Made by a program: the position numbers and the translations under genes
Shown: in pieces, positions 45,653 to 58,590 of the stretch
How the letters are laid out: the number at the start of each line of letters is the position of its first letter
Numbering within the stretch: the stretch's first letter is position 1
The notes under the pieces: model-generated
Database searches by the model: none
Told to the model about the DNA's origin: nothing
The model's input: the letters and a program-made list of their open reading frames with translations, nothing else
NCBI GenBank assembly: GCA_964030475.1
Contig: CAXIPT010000002.1
Span: forward strand, 17,660,790-17,724,789
Reading direction: 5' to 3'
DNA: 64,000 bases
Origin: Tethya wilhelma
Taxonomy: Eukaryota; Porifera; Demospongiae; Tethyida; Tethyidae

Positions 45653-48201
45653 CTATGCGACTATGTGACTGTGTGAGTGTGTGAGTGTGTGAGTGTGTGA
45701 GTGTGTGACTGTGTGACTGTGTGACTGTGTGACTGTGTGACTGTGTGACTGTGTGAGAGTGTGAGTGTGTGAGTGTGAAGTGACTAACAGTGATAAGGAA
45801 TCCCCATCGTATGACGTAGGCCTCAGAATCATAGAATATTCCGTGATCCTTCTCATCTACTGTGACGTTGTCAAACTCCTTCACAACCCATTTAGTGATG
45901 GTATCAGTCCTCACACGATTGCAAGCAAAGGTTGACCTGTGGAGTGGAGAAAACATACAGGCACATAATACCAACCTCACTACAAAGATTAAAGTCTATT
46001 CATGCAGTTAGCTAAACTAACAGAATCTATCTGAAATTTGCTACTTAATGAAATATTGAAATTGGTTGATATAATATTATGTTACAGTTATAGCGAGAAA
46101 GAAAGCAAAGGCTCTAGTAAACATGAACAGACTGTAGTCGTAGCTCACTGACCTGGACACCTTGAAGTTGCCCTGTCCCCTGTGGATGTTCTCCCCCTCC
46201 AGTCGCAGCCCCTCAAAGGCAGGCACTGGTTTCAACATCTTCTCCACATCAGCAGGTCTCAGCTCAGCAGACGGGGTAAATTTCTGTGAACACAATATTA
46301 CCGCATGCAAAAAAACTTTCATTTGACTTTCGTTTACCACAGCATGCATGCACATGTGCCTCACAGGTGCTTCTCCTGATGATGCATGTCCTTTCATCTT
46401 GATGATTCTACCAGGCTCTGGCCAGTCGGAGAACTTCTCTCGAAATAGAATACTCTCAGCTCCTTCAACAACTCTGTACAGAACACGCATAATACACATT
46501 GATCGTTCAAAGTACAATACATTAATCATTGCAGGGCAGTCCAAGTCACACCAGTGACACTTCTTTTTCTGTTTCCCCATCTATTTGCTCTCTATATATA
46601 TACCTTACAATGTCCTACTTGCTCTATCTACCTTGCTACGTTCTACTTGCACCACTGTATGTTCTTACCTTGCAAACAGAGCCCATTCAGGTCGTGGTTT
46701 CATGTCAGTCTTGGATACTCTAGAGATTCTTCTTCCACTGGAATTAGTGACACTGTGCCGAGGGGATTTCCCTGCACTCTTGGGACGATAACGACCTGAC
46801 GCTCTGGCCGGGCTACTACGAAGATTGAACACTGGCTGTTTACATCCGGCATCAAACATCTGCTTGGCAAGCTCAAGAGCCTTCTTCCTCAAGGCCGGAG
46901 GAGACTGCCTACCCAACCACAGATACACTTCAGAGACAAAATCAAACAACAGAATCTACAAAAAAAAAGGAGAGAGAAAGAGATGAACTCGAATATCAAA
47001 GCACACAGTTTATGAAAAGTGGCACATACTAATGTGGAGTGAAGCAGTGACACTTTGACCATGTGTGAGGTGTTTTCATGGATGGGGACAAACTGAGCGT
47101 TCTCCTTGTCTCCCTCTAGCTGGTAGACCATCGAGGCCAGATTGACTGCCTTCTCGTAGAGCTCATCACTGGGAACACTCTCAGAGGCTAGAATGAGAGG
47201 AGACATCACATGTGGTTATTGAAATGACTGGTTATAGGAGAACCAGTACAGTAGATCACAAAGGTTTTGCCGCTAATTTTCATGTGATCAATTTTAGACT
47301 GTTTTGATAAAGATCACCATGCATGTACTTTAAATCTTTACGTGTTTACTTTTTACTACTTGCACTAGCAAGTGGTGAAATTTTTTTTGCCAGCAAAAAT
47401 TTCCAGATCTATGGTAAAGCAAATTAACACTTAAGACTCATTATCCCAATTTACATATGAGAACTTTGCTACTTTACAAAGAGGCTTAAACCAAATTATC
47501 ATCAGGTGTAAACGTGGCAAACAGTTAAAAATAAAAAACTTTTTTTAAACTCACATTTGACACCATCATTGCCACCAAGGAGATCCCAGAAAGCGTTGTA
47601 CTTCTTGGAATTCTTATTAATGGCGCTGTCCTCCTCCTTGAACACACTCACAGAAGTGGCGTGACATCCGAGCTCCTTCTTGTGAAGAATACGCATCACC
47701 ACATCAGAACCCTGAGAGGCACAACATGAAAAGACATCAAACACAAGGCCCCCTTCTCCATTGGAAGCAATGCTGTGCAGTGCCATACATACATGTAGAG
47801 AATATGTCCGACTACAAGCAAAAGATGTCGAGAGTTTGTACTCGGACAAATCAGTTATAAATTGGTCTACTCTGTGAGTATAATTACACTGCTGCCTGGC
47901 TAGAATAGCTGGAGTTTCTCACCCTGGCTTTCTCGATGACATTGGCAGACTTGCCCACCCAGTGGAACAACTGGTTGTCAGAGAGAGCAATGAACACATC
48001 TCCAGAATTGAGAGAGGCACTGCAAGGTTTGACCAGACGAGTTTGAACGAAACGACGACCTGAGAGAGGGAGGGAAAGAGAGACAGAGAGACAGAGAGAC
48101 AGAGGTTTATCAAATCCCATAATGACAATTACACACATGTACAAGTCAATTTGTTGAATTGATGGTACAGTATATCAACCTCCACATGATAGCAACTACA
48201 G

Positions 48202-48281
<80 letters not shown>

Positions 48282-48656
48282 NNNNNNNNNNNNNNNNNNN
48301 NNNNNNNNNNNNNNNNNNNNNNNNNNNNNNNNNNNNNNNNNNNNNNNNNNNNNNNNNNNNNNNNNNNNNNNNNNNNNNNNNNNNNNNNNNNNNNNNNNNN
48401 NNNNNNNNNNNNNNNNNNNNNNNNNNNNNNNNNNNNNNNNNNNNNNNNNNNNNNNNNNNNNNNNNNNNNNNNNNNNNNNNNNNNNNNNNNNNNNNNNNNN
48501 NNNNNNNNNNNNNNNNNNNNNNNNNNNNNNNNNNNNNNNNNNNNNNNNNNNNNNNNNNNNNNNNNNNNNNNNNNNNNNNNNNNNNNNNNNNNNNNNNNNN
48601 NNNNNNNNNNNNNNNNNNNNNNNNNNNNNNNNNNNNNNNNNNNNNNNNNNNNNNNN

Positions 48657-48721
<65 letters not shown>

Positions 48722-51700
48722 CTTACAGAGATCCCTGAGCCTGTGCACTGATGTGATCAAAAGCGGCCATCACCTCTCCTGCACTGCTAGTCCTCTTCAG
48801 AGTGCCTCCACGAGATCGAGACGGAGACGTTAGCTGAGCAGATGGTTTGGGAGTGATACTCGAACTGGACTTAGATGAGAGAGATTTTCTCATCGACGCT
48901 GTCACAGAGGATCGTCTGAGAGTGGAGGAGGTCGCTGCTGAGCTGGGACGATTCGCTGCCACACTACCTCTCCTTATGGAGGCGTAAACACTCGCATCGC
49001 GAGACGGCTTTCTCTCTCGACCAAGTGTACCACCCTGTTTCACCTTTCTGAGAGCATCACTGCTGTTGGTACGTTTCATGGAGCGGTTGAGAGTTGAGGA
49101 GCCTCTACTGCTGACGGTAGAACCTTGGGACAGACTAGACCCAGAGGTGGGGATCGATGCTTGAATAGAGGAGGCTCCTGCCGACCCCCTGCGAGGCAGG
49201 GTGGAGGCAGAGAAGGGACGAATGTGAGTAGACTTTGACCTCATCGACTTGCGAACCGATACGTTCTTCGAAGGTGCCAATGTCGTTCCACTCGACTGTA
49301 CTCTGTGTATGGGTGTGTTGTTTGCACTCACACTGTTCCGTTTAGCTTTGGCACTGGCCCTGAGGCCCCCACGGTTCCCTAGACTACCACTACTACCGGG
49401 ACCATCGAGCAGACCGGCAGTGGACTTTGACTTCATGTTCCCCCCTCCACCAGCACTGGTTGAAACACTCAGAGGTGTGGATGATCCGGGAGTCGACTTA
49501 CGCAGGCTTGATCTCAGAGGAGATGATGCAGCAGAAGAAGGTCTGCTGACAATAACATTCCTGGGTCTAGTTTGACCCGTTTGACTGGTGGCGCTGGTAG
49601 GTCGATCGGCACTGCTCACACGCTTTGCAGCAGATGTGTGTACTTCAGATTGTATCTTTCTCATTGACATTGTTGATGACGGTGGCTTAGGAGGAAGGGC
49701 TGAAGTAAACGTTGATTGTTTCGAGGCAAGTTTAGAGTCACTCTTGGTGCCTGCTAATCCCTTTGCAGCTGGAGCACTGCTTTTCTTCTTCATGAAGAGT
49801 GGCGACCTCTTTTTCTCTTCGGGCTTTTCGTCTTCTCTTTCTTTCTTTTCAAGAACAGGTGACAAGTGTTTACCTGATTTGGACAATAACAAGTCAGTAG
49901 ACCTTTGGCTAGGAACATTCAACTTCCCACTCGTACTAGCTGTCTTGGTGGAGGTGGTTTTCTTCGAACTGACCGGGCTACTCACATTCACTTTCTTAAA
50001 AAAGCGTGGACTACTTACAGAGGTAGACTTTTTCGTAGTGAGTGGTGATTTCTTACTCGCAACTTCCTTCTTGGGGACTTCTTTCTTTGGAGGGAGAGGG
50101 GAGGTGTCGGGTGTGACGTAGGCCTCTGGTGGCGTCTGTTCTTCCTCCTCCTCTTTGGGTGCAAGATGATCGTAGTAAATTGGCTCAAGATGATTGTAAA
50201 TCAGTTCGGTGTTTGCAGTAGGACGAGGCTCATTGTCAAAATCAAAACTGGATTCTCTCGAGTGCATTGAAGTAGGACTGAACACAGTCGCAGGCATTCT
50301 AGCAATATCTGGAGCTTCGATGTTTGGTTCGTCTGTCACGTGCACGAGGACGGGGCTTGGGCCCAGGTCAGACTCCTGGGATTCAGAGACAGCTTCAAAC
50401 GCAGTGGGTCCACTGTGAGGAGGTGAGGTTGGAAAGAGTTCCATTGAGTCCAGCTTCTCCCCAACACTATTCAGCAGCATGTCTACATCCAAAGACAATG
50501 CCGAGAGTTCTTTGTCTGTATCATCTGTGGCCGTTTCTTCCTTCTCGGCTTGCTTCATCATGAATTCTGTGAAAGGCCTTCCGGTTTTAACAGGAGATGT
50601 TTCGAGAGAGACACCAATGCGACGTCTCTTGTCGCTGGATGGAGTGGAGGGAGTGGAAGAAGCCAGCGATGAATGAGAAGAGCGAGCTGAGGATAATTTG
50701 AGTGGAGAAGAAGGACGCTTCTTAACGACGGCAGGGGTGGACGAACTACTGGTACTTTCAGTGCTGCTATCTTGGAGAGGTACTTGATGCGATTTCCTGT
50801 GCTCCTTGATTCTCTGTACTCTAGTCGCAAGTGTCTCTGACGGCTGATCGCTGACGCTGGCCGATCTCAGTTTGATGGGCACTCTACCCCGAGAGAAACG
50901 AGCAAACGTTGGTGGTGTTTTGGGCGTCACATCAGTGCCTGAAGTGCTCTCCAACGACCCCTTTGTGAGCATTGGAGGAGCGTGTCTTGCACTTGCTGTG
51001 GAGCGCTGTGACGATCGAGGACTGGGAGAGGATGAAGAGGAGGATTTGGTGGGTGTGGCTCTCTTCAGTGGAGAGGGAGACAGACCGGGTTTACTAGGAG
51101 AGAGTTTCTTCCTGGAGAGAGGGCTGGTTTGAGTGGTAGCTTTCTTAGCTGGAGTTGAGCTTCTACTGCTCAGTGGACTGGTAGGGTTGATGGGTTTCTT
51201 AGCAGGAGTCGAGCTTCTACTGCTCAGTGGACTGGTTGGAGTGATAGGTTTCTTAGCAGGGGTCGAGCTTCTACTGCTCAGTGGACTGGTAACTGGCGAA
51301 GGATTAGCCTTTCTCGTAGAAAGTGGACTTCTTGAGTGTGAAGTTGTGCTTGGTGACTTTCTAGCCAAAGAAGGTGAGCCTGTCTTTGCAATTGGCTTCC
51401 TGGTAGATGGGGGGCTCTTTACAGGAGACACTGGTCCACTTGGCTTTGTCAAAGAACTTGTTTTTGTGGATTTCAAACTGCTACGTAGAGAGGACTCTTT
51501 ATTTCCACTTGAAACACGCATCGAGGAAGTTGTGGGAGATGTCTTGGCAGTTGTGGCACGTGACGACGTCTCCTTGAGTGATGACACACGCTTAGGAGAT
51601 CGAGCTACTTTTAATTTCTGAGTCTCCAAATTTGAAGATTTAGTAGTTGGTAACTTCTTATTGATCGCTGGAGATTTGACACTTCGTACACTTGATTTCT

Positions 51701-54174
51701 GAGGTAATGCTGATTCTGATTTAGATGTAAGTTTTTCTTTCGGTTGAACATCAACCTTACCAAAACTATCCCCGTCAATTGAGCCAGATGTCATCAAGAC
51801 ATCAGAAGTTGATCGAGTGCTCTCTGTTGCTCTCTCACTGAAGGACTCAGACTCACTCGCAGTATGGTATTCACTGTCACTGTCACTGGATGTACCTTTA
51901 GCGGCTGACTTATCCTCTTTCTTTTTCTTTTCTTCTTCTTCATCTTTCTTCTCAACAACATCAACACCTCTCTCTTCGTACTTTGGAAGGATGCACTCCA
52001 AACTGTACGTCCGTGGAATCATTTCTGTGTCTTCGAGCATGTTGTTGAGATCACGTTGTGTGAGAGCTGAGAGCTGTGACTCACTAGATGCTGAGGTCAG
52101 CCCAGAGGAGTCGTTGCAGCTAGTGGTTGCTGGACTAGCAAAGCTATCAGAGGTGTCGAGCTTACGGAATCCCTTTAGAACAACTGGACTAGAAGAGCCA
52201 GGGCCGTTGTCCTTGCTGCCCATCAGGCCTCTCATGCCATTACTGATTCGCTGACGAATGGAAGACTTGGTCTTCTTTGCAGAGCTCTTGGTTTCGTATT
52301 CAGGTGACATGCACATGCTACTGCCACTAGCATCAGGAGTGGTCCCTCTGCTGCTAAGACTCGAGAGATCTGGCATGCTGCTCTTGCTGAACCCACTGGT
52401 AGTACTCTCGGGGGACTTGAGCTTGTCCTCTCTGAAGCTGGAGTACGGTCGATTCACAGGCAACGTTGGCTTGGAGCTGAGGAAGTGGGTGTCTGTTGCA
52501 GCAGTCTTGCAAGTGAGGTCCCTTGAGCCTGGTAGAGGAGGTTTGCTGTGTGTGGGTGTAACTTGAGATGAAGAGTGGATTCTTGTTTTTGATGAACTAT
52601 CAGTTTTACTTGGCACACTGGTGTCCACCTGACTCTCACTAACAGACCTCTTTTTCTTTGGGGACTTTTTGGAAGAGGAATCTTTCTTCTTTATTTTTGG
52701 TGTCGCACTGCTGCCATCAATCACAAATGCTTCTGAGCTATCAGGCGATTCCTCTTCAATTACCGTGTTAGTCGAGGTCTTCTTGAACAACCTTAATGGC
52801 GATCTCGATTCCTTACTACTTTTTGATTTTGAACTCTTTTTCTCCTTCTTTGCACCTTTGAGAGCCTCTTCACTTGCAGGACTCCCTTCCTTGTCAGCTC
52901 TGCCGGCAACAGACTCTCCACCACCAAATACTCCATAGACTGGTATGGGTGGGAATCGCTCAGGGTGGGCATCTACCTGGCTCTGACTCGGGTCAAAATA
53001 CACGCCTCTTGGAATCATCGTGACATCGCCATCGTTCATATCATCAATGGAACAATACACCACATTAGTTTTCAGTGCAAGAATATCGCTCTCTGAACTA
53101 GTACCGTCGACAACACTTTCACTCTTTGAGTCCAAGGTATCGATGAACTTCAAACCCTGAGCAAACGACTTGGGTTCTTCTTGCTGCTGCTGTGGAAGTG
53201 GATCGGGAGTAGGATTGCTGCCTCCTCTACGCCATTCAAAGCTCTCAAATGTGAAAGAGCTCGAGGTGGACACGTTGGAATTTGATCCTGAATGTCGGGA
53301 CAGTGATGCACCGTCAGCATCTTCGAAAACATCTCCCGAATCAGCAGTTTTAGGAGTCTCAAATTTACTATTGGTTGTCGGAACAGTTTTCTTACTTGTA
53401 ACTTCCACGGGTGTATTACGAGTGCTGACTTCTGTTCTCTCAGTCTCTTTGCCATTCACTTTGGACTGTGTGAGGGTGCTCTCTGTGTCCCCAGAACTAC
53501 TTCCATTGGCAGCAGTCTTCTCTTTGTCCCCTACGTCTGGGAAGGAGAACACTCTCTCTCGTAATGTGCCCTGCTGTTTGGCCGACAGTGGTGTCCGTGG
53601 TGAAGGGCTGACTGAGGACTCTCTCTGTTGCTGTCTCTCAATGATGCCAGTCAGATGTACAGAGGCTAGTTTCTTCACGAGTGGTGAGTGGGGAGACTCT
53701 GGGCGATCCAATACTGCATTGTCACTGAGAGCTCGAGCTCTCGATGACAACATTTCTCCACCGGAAGCACTAATTACAGGGTGCACTCTTGATTCAGCTA
53801 GTGGTACTTGTACGGGAGTTGGTTTGGAGTGGCTGGAGACACTGCCAGGGGGCTCACTGTTGAGTCTTTTCTTGAGTATACCACGAGGCTTTCCAGGATG
53901 GTCCTTTGACTTGACAATGATAGAGCTGCTTGAGATGTCCGAGCCATTCGACATGCTGACACCAGAATCAAAGCTATGGAAGTTCTTTTTGTTAGAGCCC
54001 AGGAGCGGAGATGCTGGTTTAACCAGTCCATTTTGGAGCCCGCCCCCCGAGCTGGATGGGGAGGACCGATAGCGGGGGGAGGGGGTGGGGGAGGAGCCTG
54101 ACCGGTAGGGAGGTGTGGTGGGACTGTGGGGTCTGTTGGCGATTGATGATGACGACTGTGGTGAGATGTCTAGG

Positions 54175-54176
<2 letters not shown>
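42794..54176 (-). CDS. SVIL: Supervillin (gelsolin/villin superfamily), 5' end not found
   Basis: A giant exon (48727-54176, over 1,800 codons) encodes a disordered, basic Ser/Pro/Thr/Lys-rich N-terminal part with internal repeats of [13 protein letters not shown]. Shorter exons then encode gelsolin-type modules (for example [77 protein letters not shown]). The C-terminal villin headpiece follows ([34 protein letters not shown], stop 42794-42796). This order is diagnostic of supervillin, a membrane-associated F-actin and myosin II binder. The exon starts in phase 0 after a CAG, so at least one more 5' exon must exist. A 375-bp gap lies in one intron, and one acceptor (43648-43649) reads AC instead of AG. 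Confidence 0.93.
43650..43699. repeat. (GT)n microsatellite abutting a supervillin exon
   Basis: About 50 bp; on the gene's strand it is a CA tract that runs straight into the exon starting at 43647. Confidence 0.95.
44224..44472. mobile_element. MITE-like inverted-repeat element 3
   Basis: Left end TATTGCGGGTAAATTTG; the right end is its inverse (AAATTTACCCACTGTAAGG). The interior has many AATTGCCAAATT-like words, as in element 1. It lies in a supervillin intron. Confidence 0.6.
45205..45315 (+). mobile_element. tRNA-derived SINE copy
   Basis: A strong RNA polymerase III A box (TAGCTCAGTGGTAAGAGC, 45235 on) and a B-box-like GTTTGAATCCC (about 45279-45289) at tRNA spacing, preceded by the CTCTGCTCCAATGC leader shared with the 8.0-kb copy and followed by A-rich sequence. 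It is too mismatched for a functional tRNA. It lies in a supervillin intron, antisense to the gene. Confidence 0.7.
45599..45777. repeat. GT microsatellite plus 8-bp minisatellite
   Basis: A perfect GT tract (about 45599-45650) followed by some 14 units of the octamer GTGTGACT / GTGTGAGT. Together they make up almost the whole supervillin intron. Confidence 0.92.
48203..48281. repeat. (CA)n microsatellite, left flank of gap
   Basis: About 79 bp of CA running into the assembly gap. Confidence 0.95.
48282..48656. other. Assembly gap (375 N)
   Basis: Unresolved bases inside a supervillin intron, with CA on the left and TG on the right. The length may be nominal, and an exon could be hidden here. 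Confidence 1.
48657..48718. repeat. (TG)n microsatellite, right flank of gap
   Basis: About 62 bp of TG ending 9 bp from the donor of the giant supervillin exon. Confidence 0.95.
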
Positions 54177-54212
<36 letters not shown>

Positions 54213-55944
54213 ACATTAAATAAGTATGACATTGTATATGTGTGTGGGCATCAATTATATCAAACAAAACCTAATTGCTTTCCTCACGAGATGCGTAACT
54301 TACTATTCATTCACGGATGCCATATCAATACATAATTTGTCCAGATAATTGTTCCTAATATACTCTATACCAAATGTCCAATCTCATGCAATGTCACAAA
54401 TGTGTACACACAAAAAACATCCAATGGACTGAGAGATGTAAACACCACTTCAAAAGCCACTACAACAAACAATCAAACACTTAGTTTTTGAAGTGCTACC
54501 AATAAAAGAGAACTAATTGCACCCAAACAGCCCACACAATGCCACATTGATGAGCAATTGAGAGCCATACTACACACAATAGCCTCCTACACTAACAACC
54601 ACACACTAAACCCGGACACAAAGCATTCATTAATCTCTTGAGAGCAAACAGAGGCACAGCTACAATCGCGTAGACGTCATTAATTAATGAGGGAGACACA
54701 TTAGTAACCTTACACTGAGCATCTGCGTGCGTGTGTGTGCGTGTGTGTGTGTCTGTTACGTGTGAATGCACACATATAAACACACACAAACACACACAGT
54801 CAAAATTTTGAAACACCTGGTCATACGATACGCAGAGAGACTCATAGAGACAAGTACTACCAACATAGCTACAGTATATGTGTATCATACCATGGAGGAG
54901 GGGGGGCAATTAGATTATTCATGTCATTGATGCTGTCAAATGATCCACAGAGTGGACCTAGTGACAAACTTTCAACCAAGCCAGAGGAGAACCACTTCAC
55001 TTTTTGTAATTGCCCAAACTAATTCGATAAGTACTCAAGAGTGCCTATTACAGGTCGCGCATCACATCAACATTCTCCATATCAGGTTACATCTACTGCA
55101 TGCTCCAATACTCTCACTATAACTTTGTGTCTATATACAATTAACCAGTTTGGCTCGACTGAGCACTAATTGGAGTGCAATGTTCCCTTTGACAATTTGA
55201 GTCATTATCTCAGATCCTTTTATAAATAGGGAGGCTACACTGTTCATGACTCAATACATCTACTGCTGAGTGGACAAGTGATACTTCCTACTGGTAAGCC
55301 ACTCACTCTCCCCGTGTGCATTTCACTAGTCACCAAACAATGCATTGATCCAAAGCAGCAAACTCTGCACCATCTAGAGGGGGGTCAGAGTGTGGCTCAT
55401 CATTTCTACAATTACCAACAGGACACTCAACAAACTGGGGGCTCTTTGGAAGAGTCGAGAGCCTCTCAAGCTTACAAGTGTGTGAGTAACAATAAAATAC
55501 TTGAGAATCAAAGGAAGAGCCAGTTACGATGGAATCCTAAACTTGATACAGTTGCTTGGAGTATAACTCTCAGCTGTGGTTGAGGGCAATGAGGATGGAT
55601 TGCACCAGTAATGAGTAGAGATGTATCACACTATGTGTACATGCATGTCAAAGATATTTGATTTTTTTCACGCTCGGAGCATTTTGACAGAATGGCTGAA
55701 ACTCTACACCATCAATACAAAGCTAGAATGTAGCAAGTACATGTACATATAAACGTGTACCCTCTAATGCAGTACCATATGGCCAATACACAGAGGGTTT
55801 AGATCAGTGGTTGTGTACAAGTAAAAGGTGCAGTAGACTATCTGTTTGAGATGTACCACATCATCTAGTGTTATTGAAATGCAATCTGGAGATACAGTGA
55901 CGCACTATATTAACACACGTACTCAATGTACTGCAAAAGCACAA

Positions 55945-55976
<32 letters not shown>

Positions 55977-55995
55977 ATGTGTGTGTGTGTGAACT

Positions 55996-56890
55996 TGTGA
56001 GCTGTTGCGATCGATAGAGAAAGAAAGTATCATCACATGTACAGCCTACGCAATACGCACACTGTCATGTGTAATACAATCTTTGACATCAAAACTCAAT
56101 ACACAATGCTGCAAGCCTATTGTTTGAATAACTTCTCATCGTGAGAACACGTGAAAAGAAGCAGCTCCCAGTGACCCTCGTCACTGGTTTCCTTGGCGCT
56201 TCACAGTCTCTCTGAAGCATGCTGGGAGACTTGACAACAAACACAAAAAACAGACACAAACACACTATCTATGATGTAACACACAAAACTATCACAGCAT
56301 AGTGCACACCCCAGTGACCCAGGTTACCACTAAAAATCTAAAAGTTTCTGGAAAAATGTAAATTTTAAAGCTTACTACATTAGTACTAGTTCATTAGCGG
56401 GCCATATATGAACAGCTGTGGCTAATGAATACCAAGGCTCCTTGTATAATCCATCCCATCCAAACTACTAACACATACTCTCATTGTTGTACACAGCACA
56501 CATCAGAGGATCAACAGACCTCATGATTACCATTGTAGAGATAAACAATGGAACTTTAAAGACCACACTTGTGATAATCATAGCCACTCAAGGTAAAAAG
56601 ACTACCCATTTGACCTAATGGAGTTATTCATGGCTTCCTTGGTTGGTTAGTGTACTATGAGAGCAAAACTCAATTTGAGTGGATATAGTGAGCACTAAGG
56701 ACAGGGAGTAACTTAAGAATTATTTAATGAAGTCCTTTCCTACTACTTTCAAATGTAATTCCACAGACAATGTTTCCACTTCGTCTAGAGCAGCATACCA
56801 CATGCCACGTAAAGCAGAGAAAACATTCATACACATATACACATCAGTTCACACAGACATGCTTAGTTGTGCACTAGCTATACTCATAGC
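55996..56890. repeat. Tandem duplication, unit 1 (about 0.9 kb)
   Basis: Matches 56897-57711 with scattered substitutions. About 80 bp near 56110-56195 is absent from the second unit. Confidence 0.9.
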
Positions 56891-56896
56891 AAAACC

Positions 56897-57710
56897 TGTG
56901 AGCTGTTGCGATCGATAGAGAGAGAAGGTATCATCACATGTACAGCCTACGCAATACACACACTGTCATGTGTAATACAATCTTTGACATCAAAACTCGA
57001 TACACAATGCTGCCAGGCTATTAACAGTCTCTCTGAAGCATGCTGGAAGACTTAACAACAAACACAAAAAACAGACACAAACACACTATCTATGATGCAA
57101 CACACAAAACTATCATAGTATAGTGCACATCTCAGTGACCCAGGTTACCACTAAAAATCTAAAAGTTTCTGGAAAAATGTAAATTTTAAAGCTTACTACA
57201 TTAGTACTAGTTCATTAGTGGGCCATATATGAACAGCTGTGGCTAATGAATACCAAGGCTCCTTGTATAATCCATCCCATCCAAACTACTAGCACATACT
57301 CTCATTGTTGTACACAGCACACATCAGAGGATCAACAGACCTCATGATTATCATTGTACAGATAAACAATGGAACTTTAAAGACCACACTTGTGATAATC
57401 ATAGCCACTCAAGGTAAAAAGACTACCCATTTGACCTAATGGAGTTATTCATGGCTTCCTTGGTTGGTTAGTGTACTATGAGAGCAAAACTCAATTTGAG
57501 TGGATATAATGAGCACTAAGGACATGGAGTAACTTGAGATTTATTTAATGAAGTCCTTTCCTACTACTTTCAAATGTAATTCCACAGACAATGTTTCCAC
57601 TTCGTCTAGAGCAGCATACCACATGCCACGTAAAGCAGAGAAAACATTCATACACATACACACATCAGTTCACACGGACATGCTTAGTTGCGCACTAGCT
57701 ATACTCATAG

Positions 57711-57711
<1 letters not shown>
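56897..57711. repeat. Tandem duplication, unit 2
   Basis: Second unit, ending at a CT microsatellite. It is more diverged than the other tandem pairs in the window, so it is probably older. Confidence 0.9.
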
Positions 57712-57765
<54 letters not shown>

Positions 57766-58590
57766 CATGCATGCAAGAGAGGCAGTTAGCTACTGTAGCT
57801 AGGAGTGTCTGTACTCACTCCAACCAAAAGTTAGATTATACAAGCAATTGCCAAACCCACATACGAACGTACCAACTCATTGACAACTCCCACAGAGAAC
57901 CTACTACTAACTAGCATGACCCAGTGAAGGGACAGCAGGAAACCACTTAGCTGCTCCTTATAACACTAAACACACAAAGAGGCATTGCAGGGATATCCAT
58001 ATAGAGTTACAATGCCCTTCCAAACTAGGCTTCACACTATATGCACTAAAAGTGCTTAGATCTAGTGTACTAGTTATTATATTGTCCGCGTATCCCACAC
58101 ATAGACTTAAATTGGGCATGATTGAGAAGCACTGTGATTTTTGCACCAGATGGCATCAGTACATGACATACATGTACAGTGCATATTCTTTTGACTGAAT
58201 TACATCGTGAATTGACTGACATGTACACAGCCATCAATCAACCCATTGTGGAGTGAAAGAGAGATCATGAGTTGACTCTTTCAATCGACCCCACACAGTG
58301 TCTAACACAGTGACACAGTCACATGAACTGAACCCAGGAGTGTGTGTGCGTATAATACACAAACATTGTATGGAGAGGGCATTAGAGTGGTAGCTACTGT
58401 TGTGCCAATGAAAAGAGAAAAAGCATACAGAAAAATAAACACACACACACATAGTCATACAAACTTCAACACGACTTCATGTTGTTTTTTTAAAATTTTA
58501 ATTCTGACAAGCGATATGAGAGTACACAGCCGAGGGGGAAGGGGATTTCAAGAACAAAATGTCCCACTCTTTGCTAATCAAGCCCAAAAA

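Noticed and set aside
49249..54072. Many plus-strand open frames opposite the giant supervillin exon
   Set aside because: Hydrophobic Leu/Val-rich shadows of Ser/Lys-rich coding on the other strand.
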